A stretch of 64,000 nucleotides of DNA, from the NCBI GenBank assembly GCA_029215795.1, contig JARDYH010000002.1, positions 12,455,001 to 12,519,000 on the forward strand. Direction: 5' to 3'. Under the pieces are notes generated by a model. That model worked only from the letters and a program-made list of their open reading frames with translations. It made no database searches and had not been told where the DNA came from. Origin of the DNA: Anniella stebbinsi. Lineage: Eukaryota > Chordata > Lepidosauria > Squamata > Anniellidae. This document shows, piece by piece, positions 33,021 through 43,780 of the stretch (its first letter is position 1; each line of letters begins with the position of its first letter). Position numbers and translations under genes: made by a program.

Positions 33021-34429
33021 GCCACAAAGTTCAAGTGCAGTGATGGAGCTCTGAAAGCTTTACTCCCAGTACATTGCATTTATTTTTCAATTGATAATAT
33101 GGATGATCAAGCCAATATTAAGCACTTTCTAGTCCTATTGATTTCAGCGGGAGACTTGAACATGTGCTTACATTTCTCCCATTTCAATAAGTGGAACTCA
33201 ATTAGTACACACTTCTACGAAATAAATGAAGGCTGCTTTTATAGAACACTTTCCCCCTACTTTACTGGCAGTGCAATCTGACAAGTGTTTACTCAGAAGC
33301 AAGTTCAATTGCATTCAGTGGGGTTACTCCCTAGTAAGTGTGTTTAGGATTTCAGCCTTAATGTTTGTGTGGAGATTTCACAGCAGCCTGCATTCTGCAC
33401 ATGCAAATACTCATGCTTCTGCTCTCTTAGAAGTACTATACCTAGAATGTTCTGCTCAGAGAGAGGCCTTTTTTGTCCAAGGGGAGAATCCAGATGCTGT
33501 ATCTTCCCATGCCAGTAATGTTCATGCTGTCTGGGGGAACCCTGGAGTTCCTTGGAAACTTATCAGGGCTTCTTCACTTGGTGTATCAGGAACAGTAGAA
33601 CAGCATCAGTGAAAGACAGCTTGACCATCATTACCAATATTTCCCTAAAATGCTTAGCCACAGATGAGTGTTGGGTGAGTTTTAGGGCACACTCTCCGTT
33701 CATGCATCCCAACACTGAAGGACTGCCTAAATATCCTCTAAATAAAATATAACAATAACAGAGAATGGAGATTGAGAATCTTTAGTGCTGAACTGAATCT
33801 GTTCACAGGAACCAGGATAACATACACCCAGCAGAGCATTTGAATTAAATAGCTACATTTCTAGGGGCTATTTCTAAATTATAATTACCGTTTCCCATAT
33901 TACGTGCTGCTCGTGCCATATAGTATTAAGAGACCAACCCCCCCCCTTTCTTAGAATTATTTCTGGAAAAACCCAAGAATATAGCCAAGCCAAAAAATAG
34001 TTTCCATCACTAAACACAAATGCATTTTTTTCAAGAATGTTTAGCTTTTACCACTAGCCACACCAACAAGACTACAGCGATAGTCCTTTGGGGGAACTGG
34101 TTAAGGTTTTTTCCCCTTGAAAAGCCTGACCTTGGCAGGAACGAAGATCTGCCCAACTCTTGTTCAAAGAACTGAAAGTTGAAAACACTAAGCATCTCAC
34201 TGAAACGATCTTTGAGAACTTCTTCAGACTTACTTTCTTCTCCCCCCCCCACAATAACATGCTTTACTAGCCTTCATTCTGTGAGGCTCACATGAGATCA
34301 GGTTTCCATCACGATATCTAAAGAATGTTTACTAGATGGCAAGTACATACGCAAGAGGGAAATTGAGGGAGCAGGAGGGCCGTTTCGCAGACCTTGCTAC
34401 TTATCACTACCATCACCACCCAATTACCA
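33021..34429. other. Intronic stretch without recognised gene
   Basis: Contains a C-run near 33939-33948. No exon or named element was recognised. Confidence 0.5.
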
Positions 34430-34602
34430 TAGAATCACAGAACAGTAGAGTTGGAAGGTGCCTATAAGGCCATCGAGTCCAATCCCCTGCTCAATGCAGG
34501 AATCCACCTCAAGGCATACCTGACAGATGGCTATCCAGCCGCCTCTTGAATGCCTCTAGTGTGGGAGCGCCCACCACCTCCCTAGGTCATTGGTTCATCT
34601 TC
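34430..34602 (-). mobile_element. CR1 LINE 3' end
   Basis: It starts with the complement of the CR1 tail (CATAGAATCACAGAACAGTA) and the GAGTCCAATCCCCTGCTCAA block, and breaks off after CCACCACCTCCCTAGGTCAT. Only the 3' untranslated part remains. Confidence 0.9.
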
Positions 34603-34734
34603 TTCTATTTAACATAGCCCAATAATCAGCCCTAGGTGGCTTCATATTGGGCTGGTTTGGTACTACTGATGAGGTATGTTACAGTACAGTTAGACTCATT
34701 CATGCCAATGGGAGAGATTATAAACCATCATTAC

Positions 34735-34996
34735 AATTGGATGGCTTTAAAGGGGGATTAGAAAACCTGGAGGATAAGGCTATCAATGGCTACTAGTTAT
34801 GGTTATATATATTAGCTCTAGATTCAGTATCTCTCTCTACACCAGTTCTTGGGAAACATAAGTTGGAAGGTGCTATTGCATTCATGTCCTACTTGTGCGT
34901 TTCCCACAGACGGCTGGTTGGCCACTATGTGAACAGAATGCTGGACTAGATAGGCCTTTGGTCTGATCCAGCTAGGTTGTTCTTATGTTCAATGCA
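34735..34996 (+). mobile_element. CR1 LINE 3' end, second type
   Basis: It carries GGATGGCTTTAAAGGGGGAT, CTATCAATGGCTACTAG, GAATGCTGGACTAGATAGGC and the tail TTGTTCTTATGTTC. It is related to 22960-23545 but strongly 5' truncated. Confidence 0.87.
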
Positions 34997-36061
34997 AGCA
35001 CAATGATATTAAGACATGTTAGCAGAAGTTCTACTAACTTCAAAAATGTTGCTTCCATATAAGCTTGTTTAGGATAGTGAGCTAAGCCTATCTTCTGCAC
35101 TGCAGGATGTCTTGGTTATGTTTTGCACAGGTTTATTCACATTTCGTACTGCATTTGGCATGCATCTTCACACCCAAATCTAATACACATTTTCTTCCCC
35201 CTTTGTTGATACGTGTTGGGGTATCATTGGTCTAGGACCTCTTTGAGGTAGTTTAGGCAGAACGGGGTTTGCTTGTCTGCCATTCTCGATAATCAAAACC
35301 TCTCTCAACAGTTGGCTAATGTCACACCCTTATTATGCTGGAATGGCATGACAAAGCAGCCATCAAGTTAGATGGATGGGTACAATGGAAGCAAAATGGA
35401 AGGAGAACAATCATCTCCATCCACACACTGCATCAGTTATGGGCAGACATTTGGAGCTAGCAGAACTTTCCTGTCTGTACACACTTTATTATGCTGCGAA
35501 TGGAAATGGCATAATTTGACTGCTCTTCAGTCTGAAATATAATAACTCAGGGGGATACACAGCTCTCATTCAAAAGCAATGAAAGTGGAAGATTCAATGT
35601 GTGACAAATTCACAGTGAATACAGATTAATACACAGCAAGCCAGCTACCTAGCCTTGCCCTCTGCGAGCTCTTAAAACTATGGTTAGGTTTTCAGAAAAG
35701 CTACTCTAATTACGGACCTGAAAATTCTACTATAACAAATCCAGTAGTAGCATAATTATCTCTTTGCAGCTTGACTTGTCCTTCTTTAAAAAGAGTGACA
35801 GATGGTCTGGCCACAGACCTGGACAGCCAGTCCACATACAACACACAAATGTACTCAATGCTTTCTCTCTTCCCCCCTCAGTTGGGCAATCATTAATCAG
35901 GACTTGTTTTATTTTTGCTGGGATACATGAGAATTGGGAATGGTATATACTGTTGTGTTCCTTTCAGTTTAGATCCTTCTTCTTAGCAGCTGGACTGAAT
36001 AAACCCATTCCATCAGTTCAAATCAAACCTCCTCTTGTTTTATTTCCTTGCATACAGAAGT
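34997..36061. other. Intronic stretch without recognised gene
   Basis: No exon or named element was recognised. Confidence 0.5.
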
Positions 36062-36397
36062 TAGTACAGGCTAGGATGACCGTATGGAGAGGAGAACAGG
36101 GCTCCTGTTTCTTTAACAGTTGTACAGAAAAGGGAATTTCAGCAAGTGTCATTTGTATGCATGCAGCACCTGGGAAAATTCCCTCTTCTCAAGATTTAAA
36201 GCTGAAGGAGCTCTGCCCTCTTTTGTATCTGCTCACTCCAGTATAGCTCCTGCAGCTTTAACTGTGGTGATGAAGAGGGAATTTCACCAGGAGTTGCATG
36301 CATACAAACAACACCTACTGGAATTCCCCTTTCAATACTACTGTTAAAGATACAGAAGCCCTGTCCTCCTTTTCATATGGTCACCCTAGTACAGGCT
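36062..36397. mobile_element. Miniature DNA-type element with direct flanking repeat
   Basis: Inverted ends: AGGATGACCGTATGGAGAGG at the left, and at the right the complement of AGGGTGACCATATGAAAAGG. Both continue into CAGGGCTCCTGT/CTTCTGT and TCTTTAACAGT. The 11 bases TAGTACAGGCT occur on both sides (36062-36072 and 36387-36397). Part may be chance, but this fits an 8- to 11-bp target duplication. A 160-codon frame across its left half is not a gene. Confidence 0.82.
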
Positions 36398-37316
36398 GAA
36401 GGCATTACTATCTGAAATGGACCCCTTTTCTGGAAAGATCTGCTACAACCCTCATCAGCTGCTGATATTTTGGCAAGGAAAGACTTTGTTTCAAGTAATA
36501 TACTATAGCCCTTCCTGTTGTCTAATGTACTTGTGAGTAAGCACCAAAGGGGATGCTTGCTCATGAGAAGATCAGCTGCTGTGTATCAGGGGAGGAGGCT
36601 CTAGCCTGCCACTTGAAATTGAGTCCTTCCTAGTTGGAAGATCTACCTGATCAAAAGCTGCAGCAGATCTGGCAGCCGGAAAGTTTGCTTCAAGCAGCAG
36701 ACCTGAGCCTTCCTATGTGCCCCAGGATGGTTCAATTTAGACATCACGCCAAACCATGGTTTGTGCTAACCACAGTTAAGGATATACACCATGACTTGAG
36801 CTTCTAGAAAATCAACGGGCAAGTCATAGATTAAAGCTTCATGTCTCCTTTCACTTTCCATCCAATCAGCTTCTTAAATTCATCTCCCATCTCCATGGTG
36901 CAGCAGTTTGTAAATGATTTGTGAATTAAGAGTTAAAGGCGGATTTTTGCAAACCAGCTTCAAACCGTCATATATCCTAGTTTTGCAGTCCCTCACAAAC
37001 CATGGTTTGTGAGCAGACCCAGGTTCAGGCATAAAAAAAAACCCTATGATTTGGTGCGATGTCAGAACATTTGAAGAAAACCTCATTTTCCTGCAATTCA
37101 ACCTGAGAATGGAACACTATCAGTGACTCCACCTGGACTCTGGTGAGAGGAACACAACATATCCAAGGTTAGAGGTGTAAAATTTCTGGTAATTTTGAGT
37201 CCATGGAAAAAAATGGGGAGGTTGGGAGATTCTGAAGAAAAACAGAAATTTTGGAAAAATAAGTCATACTTATTTTTTAGCGCTCTTCACAGATCTAAAC
37301 TCACTTTGTTGCTACA
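36398..37316. other. Intronic stretch with a short perfect palindrome
   Basis: There is no gene. A 22-bp perfect palindrome built on CAAACCATGGTTTG lies at 36992-37013. A shorter copy of the same core lies at 36751-36764. The pair may mark the ends or centre of another decayed miniature element. Confidence 0.5.
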
Positions 37317-37459
37317 AGGCAGCCTTCCCCAACCTGATACCCTCCAGATATTTTGGACTTCAGCTTCCATCAGCATCAGGCAGTATGTCTAAGGCTCAGG
37401 AATGCTGGGTACTGTAGTCCAAAAAATCCAGAATGAACCAGACTGGGGAGAGGCTGCTT
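37317..37459. mobile_element. Small hAT-like miniature element
   Basis: The left end AAGGCAGCCTTCCCCAACCT and the complement of the right end AAAGCAGCCTCTCCCCAGTC are inverted. Each is followed by an inner block ending TTTTGGACT. It belongs to the same family as 15518-15648. Confidence 0.7.
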
Positions 37460-38080
37460 TAGGAACATAGTTTGCTCATAAAATTAGCATTACATTTTAA
37501 AACTTTTTAAAGTAAACTCAGTTGGTAAATTCTAATTATTCTACATTAAATTAATGTAAATTCTACATTAAAGAACTGCTACAGTATCAGAAACACAGGA
37601 CTCTATAAAACAAAATCCAAACTGTCAAGAATGCACATTTACTATCAAGAATGGATAATGATGACTCTACTCATAAGTTGGTGAACTGAGCAGAAATATC
37701 AGTAAAATATACTTTAGATTAATAAGTTTAATTAGGAATGAAATAAATAGCTATGCTGGGAATCTTACAGAGAGGATTTTAAAAAATCATTTCCCCCCAT
37801 GGCTTCATTATTTCCAGACATTTTATATCTCTAGTCTTTCTATAAAAGTGTTCTTGCTACATAGTTTTTAGAAATCATAGGGGGGGGGGGGCGTAAAGGC
37901 TGGGTAATAACATATCAATATTTTGTCTTAAATTCTAAAAGAAAATATTTCATATTCCAAGGCTGTTCAATTTTTCCAATTTTTCAGAAAAAAACAAAAA
38001 CAGTCCTTGGACAAAAAAACACACAGAAAAAATGTATTTTCCCCCAGAATTTGTCTGGTGTTTTCCCAAGCCTTCACATC
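37460..38080. other. Intronic stretch without recognised gene
   Basis: Contains a 12-base G-run at 37880-37891. No exon was recognised. Confidence 0.5.
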
Positions 38081-38084
38081 TCTA

Positions 38085-38630
38085 CCCAGGGTGCAGAACT
38101 GCCCCCATAATGGGGTTGCCCTTGTGCCCGGTTCGGAAGCTGCAGCTTGTGCAAAATGCAGCAGCTAGGATGCTAGCAGCTAGATATACACATATTACAC
38201 CCATGTTAAAAAAAATGGCACTATCTATTAGCTACTGAGCTATATATATATATACAGTCGACCCCTGAGATCTTCTGACGAGGCCTTATTGGTCGTTCCA
38301 CAGCCAATGCAATGTCACCAGGTAGCTGCACCTTCTCAGTGGTGGCAGCCACACCTTGGAAGACTCTCCCACGTGTGATTCCAGAGGCAGAAACAGTGGC
38401 AAGTTTTAAATGCCTCTTGAAAACACACCTGTTCACACAGGCTTTCCCTGACATGTGAGGGACTCTGTTACCACCCTATTTCGTTGTTATGATGATGAAA
38501 TGTTTAAATGTTAACTTGTTTTAATTATTTATTATTTTTACCTTGTTTCTATATTGTCACATGGTATTTTAATGTAAACCATTTTAATATATTAAGCACT
38601 ATAAAAATGTTATAAATAAATTCCATACAG
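38085..38630 (+). mobile_element. L2-like LINE 3' part
   Basis: It contains the end of the RT reading (LPLCPVRKLQLVQNAAARML). A downstream segment follows with a gap or scrambled part, including a (TA)n run at 38239-38254 and GTCGACCCCTGAGATCTTCT. The 3' end resembles ATGTTATAAATAAATT. It is degenerate. Confidence 0.75.
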
Positions 38631-40484
38631 ACATTTATGTGCATTTAAGAGATCTCCTCAAGAACATTATAAAATCAGTTTTCCATGACAGATAAACAAT
38701 AGGGCTAGCTGATCCCATTGCTTATCTCCTAGCAGTCACAATGTTACTATTTTATGAGCATGATCATCTATACCACAGTAATCAGCATGGTAACAATGGA
38801 ATGTGACCCATAAGAACCATCGCTAGCACACTTTTCAAGGTTTGAAAAAAAGGAAATCTTAACACTATGAGTAGCCTTATAATCTCAGATTGGGACCCTA
38901 TTTATTTAAACATAAAGCAACGTTTCACACCAAGGATTGTTCCAATAAAGATTAAATTCAAGGGCAATGTCCATCCAAGTCATCTGTGGCTTCTAATTTC
39001 ATGGCCAGGAGCCGAGTGTGAAGAAATGATTTACACAAATCTGTCAACATTCAATGTGACGGGAACTACACTGTGATATAAAGTTCTGTTTTACTGCACT
39101 CCTGGTGAACTATAAATGAAGAGTATCAATTCAATCTTTAATGCACAATAGTCTTCATAATTTAAAACTATTGGCAATCTGTACTCAGAGGAGGATTAAA
39201 AAACCCTCCATAGAAGCTGAATTACTTCTCACATTAAGGCAGGAATTATTAGAGCATCTGGTGAATCTTGAATTATGGCCGTCTGTACTCTGTCAGATGT
39301 ATGGCTAAGTAGATTTTGAGTTAGAGTTCCTCAACGAATGTATTTTTTTTAAAAAAAAATACAAAGTACTAAAATTAAAATTGCACTTAGCGGATTTTAC
39401 TTCACCCAAAATCATTTATTCACTCTTTACATTCATGTGTTACGTAAAATTAACCTTGTCACTCAGTTCCTTGACCAGGTTCCACTGAAAACTTATATAC
39501 TACATTTCTATGTCTCTCAAAGCTTCGTCCTAGACCACTTTCAAACGCAAGGTCACGTCGTGTGATTATAATCCAAGCCACATTTTTTGGAGTTGGTTGC
39601 TTAAACAAGAGTTATAGTTTTGTCACAGCATATCAATTTTGTTACCATGAAATGCTATCAAAATTACATTAAATTTTACTTTAGTGTATGAAGGGGTTGC
39701 TTATACAGAAGCTACTGCTACTCATCTTCAAATATGATAAATCAGAAAAACCTATTCCCATGCAGTGAGAAGTAGTGTTGTTTTTCAGATCACCAATAAA
39801 TATATTAGAGCACTGGTCCTCAACTGGATGATTAGGACCCAACCATCTAATGGATCTTGAAGGTTGGCCAGAGAATAGGACTCCCAAGGCCAACTTTGAG
39901 CTATTCAGAAAAATCTGATAGTACTGAAAACTGCTGAGAGGTCCAAAAGAACCAGCAGATTTGCACTAGCCCCAGCATCCATTCCACAGGACAGGTCATC
40001 TACCAGGGTGACCAAGGAGGTTTCTATCCCAAAGCCAGGTCGAAAGCTGGACTAGATTCAAATTATTAACATCAATCCAGGCAGTTTTAGATGAGACGAC
40101 ACTACTATTAATAACCTCACCTCGCTTTCCTTTGTCTTAGAATGGGATCTGGACTGGCATAACATAGAGGCATCCAGGGACAAACTGAGGTTTGCGTTCA
40201 GTAAAGAAGCTGCCGGTCCTGAAATTAAGAACACTTAAGTGTTCCACTATGCAAGTGAGACATGAAGCCGTAGCTAATTTTGCACAAAAGGGAGGGGACA
40301 TTTGTTCTATGTTTCTGGCACCTGATCAGTGTCTTTCACAGAATCTAGGCTGAAGTGCAGGCACTGCCATCCAGATATAACTGAGATTTGCACCTCAGTA
40401 ACCAAGTGTAAATTAGCCCTCTTCAAAGAATTTCTTGACAGGCCTGTGCTCTGCTCCTGGTTGTCCTGGAACATAGAGGTACAA
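38631..40484. other. Intronic stretch, possible decayed repeat at 39820-40200
   Basis: No exon is recognised. The segment around 39820-40200 (ACTGCTGAGAGGTCCAAAAG, AAAGCCAGGTCGAAAGCTGG) looks like an old dispersed repeat that I recall from other reptile and bird sequence, but I cannot name it. Confidence 0.4.
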
Positions 40485-40499
40485 TTATCTATTAGGGGT

Positions 40500-40627
40500 G
40501 TGCATCGGATCGGATCCGATCCACGATCCGAATCCGATCCGACCCAAAATTGGGAAAATCCGATCCGATCCGATCCGGACAACCTCCGATCCGATCCGAT
40601 CCGATCCGATGAGGTCTGATCCGGATC
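40500..40627. repeat. Left subterminal (CCGAT)-rich array
   Basis: Many overlapping copies of GGATCGGAT/CCGATCCGAT lie just inside the left terminus. In hAT elements, transposase commonly binds short repeated subterminal motifs, so these are candidate binding sites. Confidence 0.85.
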
Positions 40628-40680
40628 GGACGCCATTTTGAATGCTTTTTCCCATAGCCAAGTATTGTTTTACAAAAACG

Positions 40681-41735
40681 CCTATAACTTTTTCATTTTT
40701 AAAGATAGAAGGATGAAACTTGGGCACATTGTAGACTGGTTAGGGGTAGTTATCTGTGAGAAATTTCAGAAAGATTGGTGCATGCATTTTGTGGCAATTA
40801 ATTTTTTAATAAATACCCAGGAATGCCTATAACTTTGTCATTTTTAAAGTTACACACATGAAACTTTGCCACATTGTAGGGGGTACCTTGGGACCTATGT
40901 GTGTGAAATTTCAGAAACGTAGGTGCTTGTCTTGTGTGGCAATTAATTTTTAGAAAAATGGGTAGTAGTGGGGTAAATACAGTTACGCCTCCCATTTTTT
41001 TATTTTTGAAGATACAAACAGGAAACTTGGGCACATTACAGGTACCACTTGCCTTGATATGTGTGTGAAATTTCAGAAACATTGGAGCTTTCCTTGTGTG
41101 GCAATTAATTTTTGAAACAATGAGGAAAGAAACACCTATAACTTTGTCATTTTTAAAGTTACACACATGAAACTTTGCCACATTGTAGGTGGTACCTTGG
41201 GACCCATGTGTGTGAAATTTCGGAAACGTAGGTGCTTGCCTTGTGTGGCAATTAATTTTTTAATAAATACCCAGGAATGCCTATAACTTTGTCATTTTTA
41301 AAGTTACACACATGAAACTTTGCCACATTGTAGGCGGTACCTTGGGACCTATGTGTGTGAAATTTCGGAAACGTAGGTGCTTGCCTTGTGTGGCAATTAA
41401 TTTTAGAAAAATGGGTAGTGGTGGGGTAAATACAGTTACGCCTCCCACTTTTTTATTTTTGAAGATACAAACAGGAAACATGGGCACATTACAGGTACCA
41501 CTTGGCTTGATATGTGTGTAAAATTTCAGACAGCTGGGTCCAGGCATGTGGTGGCAAGGTATTTTTGAAACAATGAGGAAAGAAACGCCTATAACTTTTT
41601 TATTTTAAAAGTTAGAAGTCTGAACATTGCTCACTTTGTAGATGGGTTAGGGGTAGATATGTGTCAGAAATTTCAGAATTATAGGTCCAGGCATTTGATG
41701 GCTATGGAATTTTTAAATTACATGTTTCAAAAAAA
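40681..41735. repeat. Seven ~150-bp tandem modules in the left arm
   Basis: A module starting CCTATAACTTTGTCATTTTT (or the variant CCTCCCAYTTTTTTATTTTT) recurs at about 40681, 40826, 40988, 41135, 41280, 41441 and 41588. Each unit then has an ACACACATGAAACTTTGCC-type part, a GGTACC or GGGGTAG part, and GAAATTTCAGAAAC. The right arm carries the mirror-image set. Confidence 0.88.
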
Positions 41736-41869
41736 TTTCTACAGAGGCCAGGTCTTCCCCTCCCGCTTCCCGCGAAGAAAAGGAAACACTCTCTCGTCTC
41801 GATCCCTTTGATCCTTGCTAGTAGTATCCATTACAGGGCTCGTGTTTCCTTTCCTACTTTCACTTTTCA

Positions 41870-41992
41870 AGCAGAACGGCTGAGCCTAGCTGAGTTTTGC
41901 AGCCATGCGTGCAAGGAAGGATCACTCTGGTCTCGATCCCTTTGATCCTTGGTAGTATCCATTACAGGGCTCGTGTCTGCTTGAGTACAAAG
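41870..41992. other. Spacer at the palindrome centre
   Basis: The unpaired centre contains a second, direct copy (41931-41976) of the sequence at 41797-41848 in the left arm, TCTCGATCCCTTTGATCCTT onward. The remainder (CAGAACGGCTGAGCCTAGCT region) is unique. Confidence 0.85.
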
Positions 41993-43228
41993 TGAAAAGT
42001 GAAAGTAGGAAAGGAAACACGAGCCCTGTAATGGATACTACTAGCAAGGATCAAAGGGATCGAGACGAGAGAGTGTTTCCTTTTCTTCGCGGGAAGCGGG
42101 AGGGGAAGACCTGGCCTCTGTAGAAATTTTTTTGAAACATGTAATTTAAAAATTCCATAGCCATCAAATGCCTGGACCTATAATTCTGAAATTTCTGACA
42201 CATATCTACCCCTAACCCATCTACAAAGTGAGCAATGTTCAGACTTCTAACTTTTAAAATAAAAAAGTTATAGGCGTTTCTTTCCTCATTGTTTCAAAAA
42301 TACCTTGCCACCACATGCCTGGACCCAGCTGTCTGAAATTTTACACACATATCAAGCCAAGTGGTACCTGTAATGTGCCCATGTTTCCTGTTTGTATCTT
42401 CAAAAATAAAAAAGTGGGAGGCGTAACTGTATTTACCCCACCACTACCCATTTTTCTAAAATTAATTGCCACACAAGGCAAGCACCTACGTTTCCGAAAT
42501 TTTACACACATAGGTCCCAAGGTACCGCCTACAATGTGGCAAAGTTTCATGTGTGTAACTTTAAAAATGACAAAGTTATAGGCATTCCTGGGTATTTATT
42601 AAAAAATTAATTGCCACACAAGGCAAGCACCTACGTTTCCGAAATTTCACACACATGGGTCCCAAGGTACCACCTACAATGTGGCAAAGTTTCATGTGTG
42701 TAACTTTAAAAATGACAAAGTTATAGGTGTTTCTTTCCTCATTGTTTCAAAAATTAATTGCCACACAAGGAAAGCTCCAATGTTTCTGAAATTTTACACA
42801 CATATCAAGGCAAGTGGTACCTGTAATGTGCCCAAGTTTCCTGTTTGTATCTTCAAAAATAAAAAAATGGGAGGCGTAACTGTATTTACCCCACTACTAC
42901 CCATTTTTCTAAAAATTAATTGCCACACAAGACAAGCACCTACGTTTCTGAAATTTCACACACATAGGTCCCAAGGTACCCCCTACAATGTGGCAAAGTT
43001 TCATGTGTGTAACTTTAAAAATGACAAAGTTATAGGCATTCCTGGGTATTTATTAAAAAATTAATTGCCACAAAATGCATGCACCAATCTTTCTGAAATT
43101 TCTCACAGATAACTACCCCTAACCAGTCTACAATGTGCCCAAGTTTCATCCTTCTATCTTTAAAAATGAAAAAGTTATAGGCGTTTTTGTAAAACAATAC
43201 TTGGCTATGGGAAAAAGCATTCAAAATG

Positions 43229-43350
43229 GCGTCCGATCCGGATCGGACATCTGGTCCGATCCGATCCGACCAGCCTCCGATCCGATCCGATCCGATCCGA
43301 CCCCCCAGGTCCGATTCCGATCCGCTATCCGATCCGATCCGGGGGGTCAG
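43229..43350. repeat. Right subterminal (CCGAT)-rich array
   Basis: The array has the same CCGATCCGAT motif as the left end but a different arrangement, so the ends do not pair base for base here although the rest of the arms do. Confidence 0.85.
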
Positions 43351-43427
43351 TGCACATCCCTATTATCTATACCTACCTCCCTGGGTACTCCTCATGTGTA
43401 GATGCTAGGCAGAAGCTACAGTCAATG

Positions 43428-43646
43428 GCTGAATTCGGACGACACAATAAACAACTGGGGTGGGGGAAACAATCGTCAGTTGTTTTGACTATTGTGTCAT
43501 CCGAATGCTGCCATAGTCAACTCAGCGCTGATCCTCATCCACACCACAATTGATTATTTATTACCATGTTGTGTGGGGAGTACCCCCTAGGGTTAGGGTT
43601 AGGGTTAGTCAACCCACCATTGACTATCGTGTCATCCGAATTGAGC
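43428..43646. mobile_element. Miniature DNA-type element with telomere-like insert
   Basis: The ends are inverted: GCTGAATTCGGACGACAC and the complement of GCTCAATTCGGATGACAC. A possible 5-bp flanking duplication CAATG lies at 43423-43427 and 43647-43651. It belongs to the same family as positions 1-120. The superfamily is undetermined because the target duplication is short. Confidence 0.78.
43588..43608. repeat. Short (TTAGGG)n run inside the miniature element
   Basis: Just over three GGGTTA units follow CCCCCTAG. The related copy at the window start has an unrelated sequence at this point. Confidence 0.9.
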
Positions 43647-43711
43647 CAATGTGTGGATTTGTTTAGAAAAATATATAGAGTACCTTGCAAAAGTAACATA
43701 AGCATTAGACT

Positions 43712-43780
43712 TATTTTTGTGAACCGCCCAGAGAGCTTCGGCTATAGGTCAATATAAAAATGCAATAAATAAATAAATTG
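43712..43780 (+). mobile_element. L2-like LINE extreme 3' end
   Basis: GTGAACCGCCCAGAGAGCTT, CGGCTATAGGTCAATATAAA and an AATAAATAAATAAAT tail. Only about 70 bp remain. Confidence 0.85.

Larger units (their letters stand above)
40493..43362. mobile_element. 2.87-kb palindromic hAT-type element
   Basis: The termini are TAGGGGTGTGCA at the left and the complement of TAGGGATGTGCA at the right. Perfect 8-bp flanking duplications TTATCTAT lie at 40485-40492 and 43363-43370. These are hAT hallmarks. Almost the whole interior is an inverted repeat: arms of about 1.24 kb (40625-41869 and 41993-43233) surround a 123-bp spacer. No transposase-like frame is present, so the element must be mobilised in trans. 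Mirror-image frames in the two arms encode identical or nearly identical short peptides, showing the arms are almost identical. Confidence 0.93.

Noticed and set aside
35764..36246. 160-codon plus-strand frame
   Set aside because: Half of it lies in the miniature element at 36062-36397; no conserved domain is visible.
40329..40727. Frames with repeated RIGSD or SDPIRSDP readings
   Set aside because: These are translations of the CCGATCCGAT subterminal array, not a protein repeat family.
40681..43064. The tandem ~150-bp modules as a CRISPR-like or satellite array
   Set aside because: Units are long, diverged and without spacer structure, sit inside a transposon in a vertebrate genome, and are mirrored in the other arm.
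43588..43608. (TTAGGG)n as an interstitial telomere or fusion point
   Set aside because: Only about three units, embedded within a small transposon copy.
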